A DNA stretch of 64,000 bases. It comes from Undaria pinnatifida. Lineage: Eukaryota; Sar; Phaeophyceae; Laminariales; Alariaceae. Under the pieces are notes generated by a model. That model was not told where the DNA came from. It made no database searches and saw only the letters and a program-made list of their open reading frames with translations. Shown here one piece after another: positions 60,319 through 64,000 of the stretch. Every line of letters begins with the position of its first letter. Positions within the stretch are counted from its first letter, which is position 1. The DNA lies in NCBI GenBank assembly GCA_012845835.1, contig JABAKD010000012.1:806001-870000 (forward strand), written 5' to 3'. The translations under genes were made by a program, and so were the position numbers.

Positions 60319-63300
60319 CATAAAACGTATTCTTCGAAGTAGGACCTAACTGTGCGCGTGGTGCCAGATCTAGGCGATGTTGTCACATGGTGGGGGCACA
60401 TGGCGCTTATACGGCACTACGTCTTGGTGGCTGTCTACTGCTGTCTATTGTCTACCAGGTACCGGTAGTCAGCAGCAGCGACTTCACCGACACGAATGCA
60501 TGGAAACAAACATCAAGACACAGCAGCAGTGGCAGCAGCAGCAGCAGCAGCAGCAGCGGCAGCAGCAGCAGCGGCAGCAACAACAGCCCCAGCCCGGAGC
60601 CAAACGGGCCAAACCTGGTCCGAAACACGGCTTCGCCGCTATCGCATCGAACAACGACTACTCGTCACATTTCTGAACGGCCAACTACGACCCGACCTGC
60701 GTACTTGAAAAGACAAAATTATGCTACGTACTGGTTAGCTATCAATAGTTCGCCTTGTTGCGTAATCTCCCCGATGCCATTGACGATGCACTTGATACCC
60801 TCTACGAGCCCAATGCCGTCTTAAGTCAGTTCCTAGAGTCTGCTAGTATGACATTTTGTTTTTTCTTTCCTTTCCTTGCTTTCTTGTCTTGTCTTTTCTT
60901 GCTTTTCTTGTCTTTTCTTGTCTTTCCTTTCCTTTTTCGTTTTTCGATTTCTTTTCTTCCCTTGCCTTTATCTTCTTTTCTTTTCTTCGTTTCTTTTTTT
61001 TAATCTACTTGCGTCTGTCGTGCGTATGCGTAGTGATAGGTACTACGTGCAATATAGACTATACTTGTACGTGGTAGTCTTTCTTGGGTGGCAAGCGGTA
61101 TAGTCGGTTTTTCCAGGCGCGAGTAGTGAGACGTATGCACCAGCATGGACCTGGCACATCGTAGGCTGACTCCCGATTTCACTTTTTATACCTGGTATGT
61201 TTCTGGTGGAGGCATGAATTGCGTCAGCTGTGATGTAGACTACCGTAATTGTGCGAGTCATCGCACCCCCGTGCGATCGATTTTTAAATGATTCCTAACT
61301 TTGATTTTTATCACACAGGGGTGCGATAACTCCGGCATGTGTCATGACTCCGGCCCCTGTGCGGAAAATGAATTACCAGGTAAATGATTTGATTTCTCGT
61401 TCTGACGCACACCCCTGTGCGGTAACTCCGACATGCGCGACTCTGAACAAATCACACACCATGCCATGCTGCGATGTGAACGCACACCCCTGTGCGGTAA
61501 CTCCGACATGTGCGGTTCCGAGCAAATCAAACACCCTGCCGTGCTGTGATGTGAACGCACACCCCTGTGAGGCCGACAGGTATGTGCGATACGGAAGAAA
61601 CCACACCCCCCACTGCTGTACTAGTGGCGCACCGTTTGAACGTCCTCCCTGTGCGATACCTAACTCTACCATGTGCTACACGGAACACACCCCTAGGGTG
61701 GAAACTGATAGGCACTGCTGCCTGTGTGCCTGCCTTCCTGCGGTTCGTCCGTACCGCACCCAGAGTACACACCCAGCACAAAAACACACAAAAAAAAACT
61801 GAGTTGTCGGCTGCCGTCGTTCCGTTGCATGAGGTACAGCAGCACTAGGTAGGTCAGCACCGCATCGTGGCAGGGCCGGTGGTTGTTTTTTTTTTTTCTG
61901 GTGCGGTCGCCGAATAAAACAAAACAAAAGCGAGAGTTTTTTTTCATGTACGTATGATATGCACCTGCTACAAACAGCGGTGAGCCCCGGTTACAAACCG
62001 CTACAAAAACGGATCGTGTGGCACAATTTTTATCCTGAGGCCACACGCCACAGCATGCAACGTCACGCTCGAAGGTGGCACCAATATCGGAGTCATCGCA
62101 CCCCTGTGCGATGACTCCGACCCCTGTGCGGAAAATGAATTAAATTATTCCAAACTTGAACAATTAACGCACAGGGGCGCGATGACTCCGGCATGTGCGA
62201 TGACTCCGGCCTGTGCGATGACTCGCACAATTACGGTATGCGTGTACCACCTTTGGTTTGTGTTTTTTCCCTGGGGTATTCCTCAGCTCCAGAGTGACTG
62301 GAGCCTGTCCAGTGACCACGGACTTGATTGTGCGAGTTCGTGTGAGAACAACAACAACAACAAGTACTGGTAGAGATCTGCGCGACCCGACACTAACTGG
62401 CAGCGGCAGCAGCAGCAACAGCAACAGCGCTACGTAATACCAGGTACGTCGTACTTTGCCGGAAAAATCACTAACTCATTCACATGCTTTGATATTGGTC
62501 TAGTCTATTAGTCTAATCCTACTTCTGCCTTGTACCATCGACCGGTGGGTGATACCACGTCCAGCCTTCACAGCAGCAGTATCTCCTTGTGTAGACTACT
62601 GCTGTACGGGTTACGACCATTGCTTACGATGGTCAAAAAAGAGGAAACACTCGTTTGGTTCAATAATCATCATTTTTACTCTCCAACTCGTCTCGTACAT
62701 CGGTCAGGTTTTGTACCTGGTACTGCTGTAGGTTTTACCCTGAGCTAAATCGTCTGGACAAGCAAGCCGTGGTCACAGGGTAGGGTGTCTTCCCTTCTCC
62801 ACGCTCGTACAGCCGATGCTGGTCGCGCAACAGGACACGAACCAAACATTCAAGCACCACGAGATCAGCAGCACAACAGCAGTACCAGGAATGAGGGATG
62901 CTGCTGTAGTACCAGGTACGGGAAAAGGGATACGGCAGCAGTAGATATAAGGCCATAGACTAAGCCCCGAGTTTGCTTCACGATACAGCTACTTCACGAC
63001 AAGCGACCAATAATCCAGGTCCCCCGGCCCAGCAGCCACCCAGACACCCAGACAAATAATTTTATAAAAATTGAAAATTCAAAACTCACAACTCTGCAGC
63101 TCTACAAAATGTAGTTGAGGGCTCCTTGTGCATGCATGACTACTGACTGTTCTACTGCTATACCCGGAAAAGGGAGCAGGTATACTTGATAGGGTGTTTA
63201 GGGGCAACGGGCACATAGACACATTTCGGTGTCATCACGACCATAATTGCACGTCATGGTCCGCAATCATGGTCCTAGTTGCAAGGCATCGCAGATAGCT

Positions 63301-64000
63301 TATCGTAGCATACGTCGTCTACAGAAGAGAGAATGTTGCATGCTTGGCTGGGATTGGAGTGGTGAAAAAATCAGATTGAGAAAAATGGCCGACCGCTTGC
63401 CGTGGAAATTTCTGTCGCACTCTCTGTCGTACTCTCGAGTTGCGCTCACCCCCGTGTGGATGTTTCCCAGGCCAGCGAAGGGCATGCCTGCGCCAGCAGT
63501 TCGGATGGAAGCTAAGGTCCTGAAGCACACCATGGTATCGCTCTGCCAGCCCTAGCTCCATCTCCAAGCGTGCAAGCCTCAACGCATGTTCTTTGTGAAG
63601 TGTGAAGCTGCTACTTGGGGGTTTGCACGTCCATCTAGGTGCGTGCCTGTTGCGGGTAACGGGGACCTGAAACGAACGCGGAGAAACGAAAAGTACCGGT
63701 ATCCAAAGTGCCGGTTCGACTACGAGAGGGGAGCGGGGAGGGACAAGCGAGCAAACCCCCGCAGCACGCGCGATGGGAGTATCACACACAGCTTGAAAAC
63801 ACTACTTTCGACAGTAAATCCTCAATCTCACAGCTGAGGATTAGTCTATATCTATTATTGTGGATAAAAACGAAGAGAACCAGGCTAACAGGAAATTCGG
63901 TCGTACCAGGTACAAAACACGCGCGGCCGGTGAATCACGCAGCATGCAAAGATTGGTACCGACACCTAATTAAATCCATCGAACTCACAGTTGTGTGTAT
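60319..64000. repeat. Block E copy 3, outer part
   Basis: Reverse complement of about 37719-34040, restoring palindromic order beyond the flipped segment. It runs off the window end, so the true palindrome extends further. Confidence 0.9.
61243..62236. mobile_element. TA-flanked TIR element, ~994 bp (copy in outer right region)
   Basis: Reverse-complement counterpart of 35830-36817, at the same site within the duplicated block, flanked by TA at 61241-61242 and 62237-62238. Shared presence in both block E derivatives but not in 8237-14815 dates the insertion between the two duplications. Confidence 0.75.

Overview
The window is repeat-dominated eukaryotic nuclear DNA. It contains one recognisable multi-exon gene with strong GT-AG introns, tRNA-derived SINE-like repeats, terminal-inverted-repeat transposons, long microsatellites and several-kilobase duplications, and shows no operon-like packing. 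GC-rich exons with homopolymeric tails, roughly 0.1-1.8 kb introns, CAG and GTA arrays and oligo-G runs would suit a stramenopile alga such as a brown alga. That assignment is an impression and not proven.

Layout. 1-2325 is block A, which recurs in direct orientation at 28905-32535. 2080-3235 holds two inverted copies of a dispersed repeat called R1 here. 3236-7075 is block C, which recurs inverted at about 42150-45780 and again at 53702-57332. 7690-8222 is a (GGGTC)n satellite that switches strand. 8237-14815 is block E, which recurs inverted at 32531-40002 and partly at 58986-64000. 15946-19240 is block G, which recurs inverted at about 46330-49500 and again at 49985-53150. 19241-28840 is single copy. 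A protein kinase gene runs on the minus strand from at least 24835 (probably beyond 26100) to 16201; its last two exons lie inside block G and were copied with it.

The right half is a giant palindrome. Arms 40498-49740 and 49742-58986 are near-identical reverse complements around 49741. The centre is itself a self-complementary array of six roughly 90-bp units. Beyond 58986 the symmetry is broken by an inverted and deleted segment and then resumes from 60319 to the window end.

Comparing the three or four copies of each block exposes insertion events with their empty sites. These include a 1300-bp hAT-like element (8-bp duplication) carrying a nested 184-bp pogo-like MITE (TA duplication), a roughly 990-bp TA-flanked element, and a SINE. 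They also show recurrent micro-insertions of 5-8 bp at TA dinucleotides (TACCWGGTA, TAGTCTA/TAGACTA). These micro-insertions look like transposon footprints or a very short insertion class and are the most unusual signal here. The kinase fragments in the palindrome stay open and keep their splice sites but have lost the conserved subdomain XI arginine.
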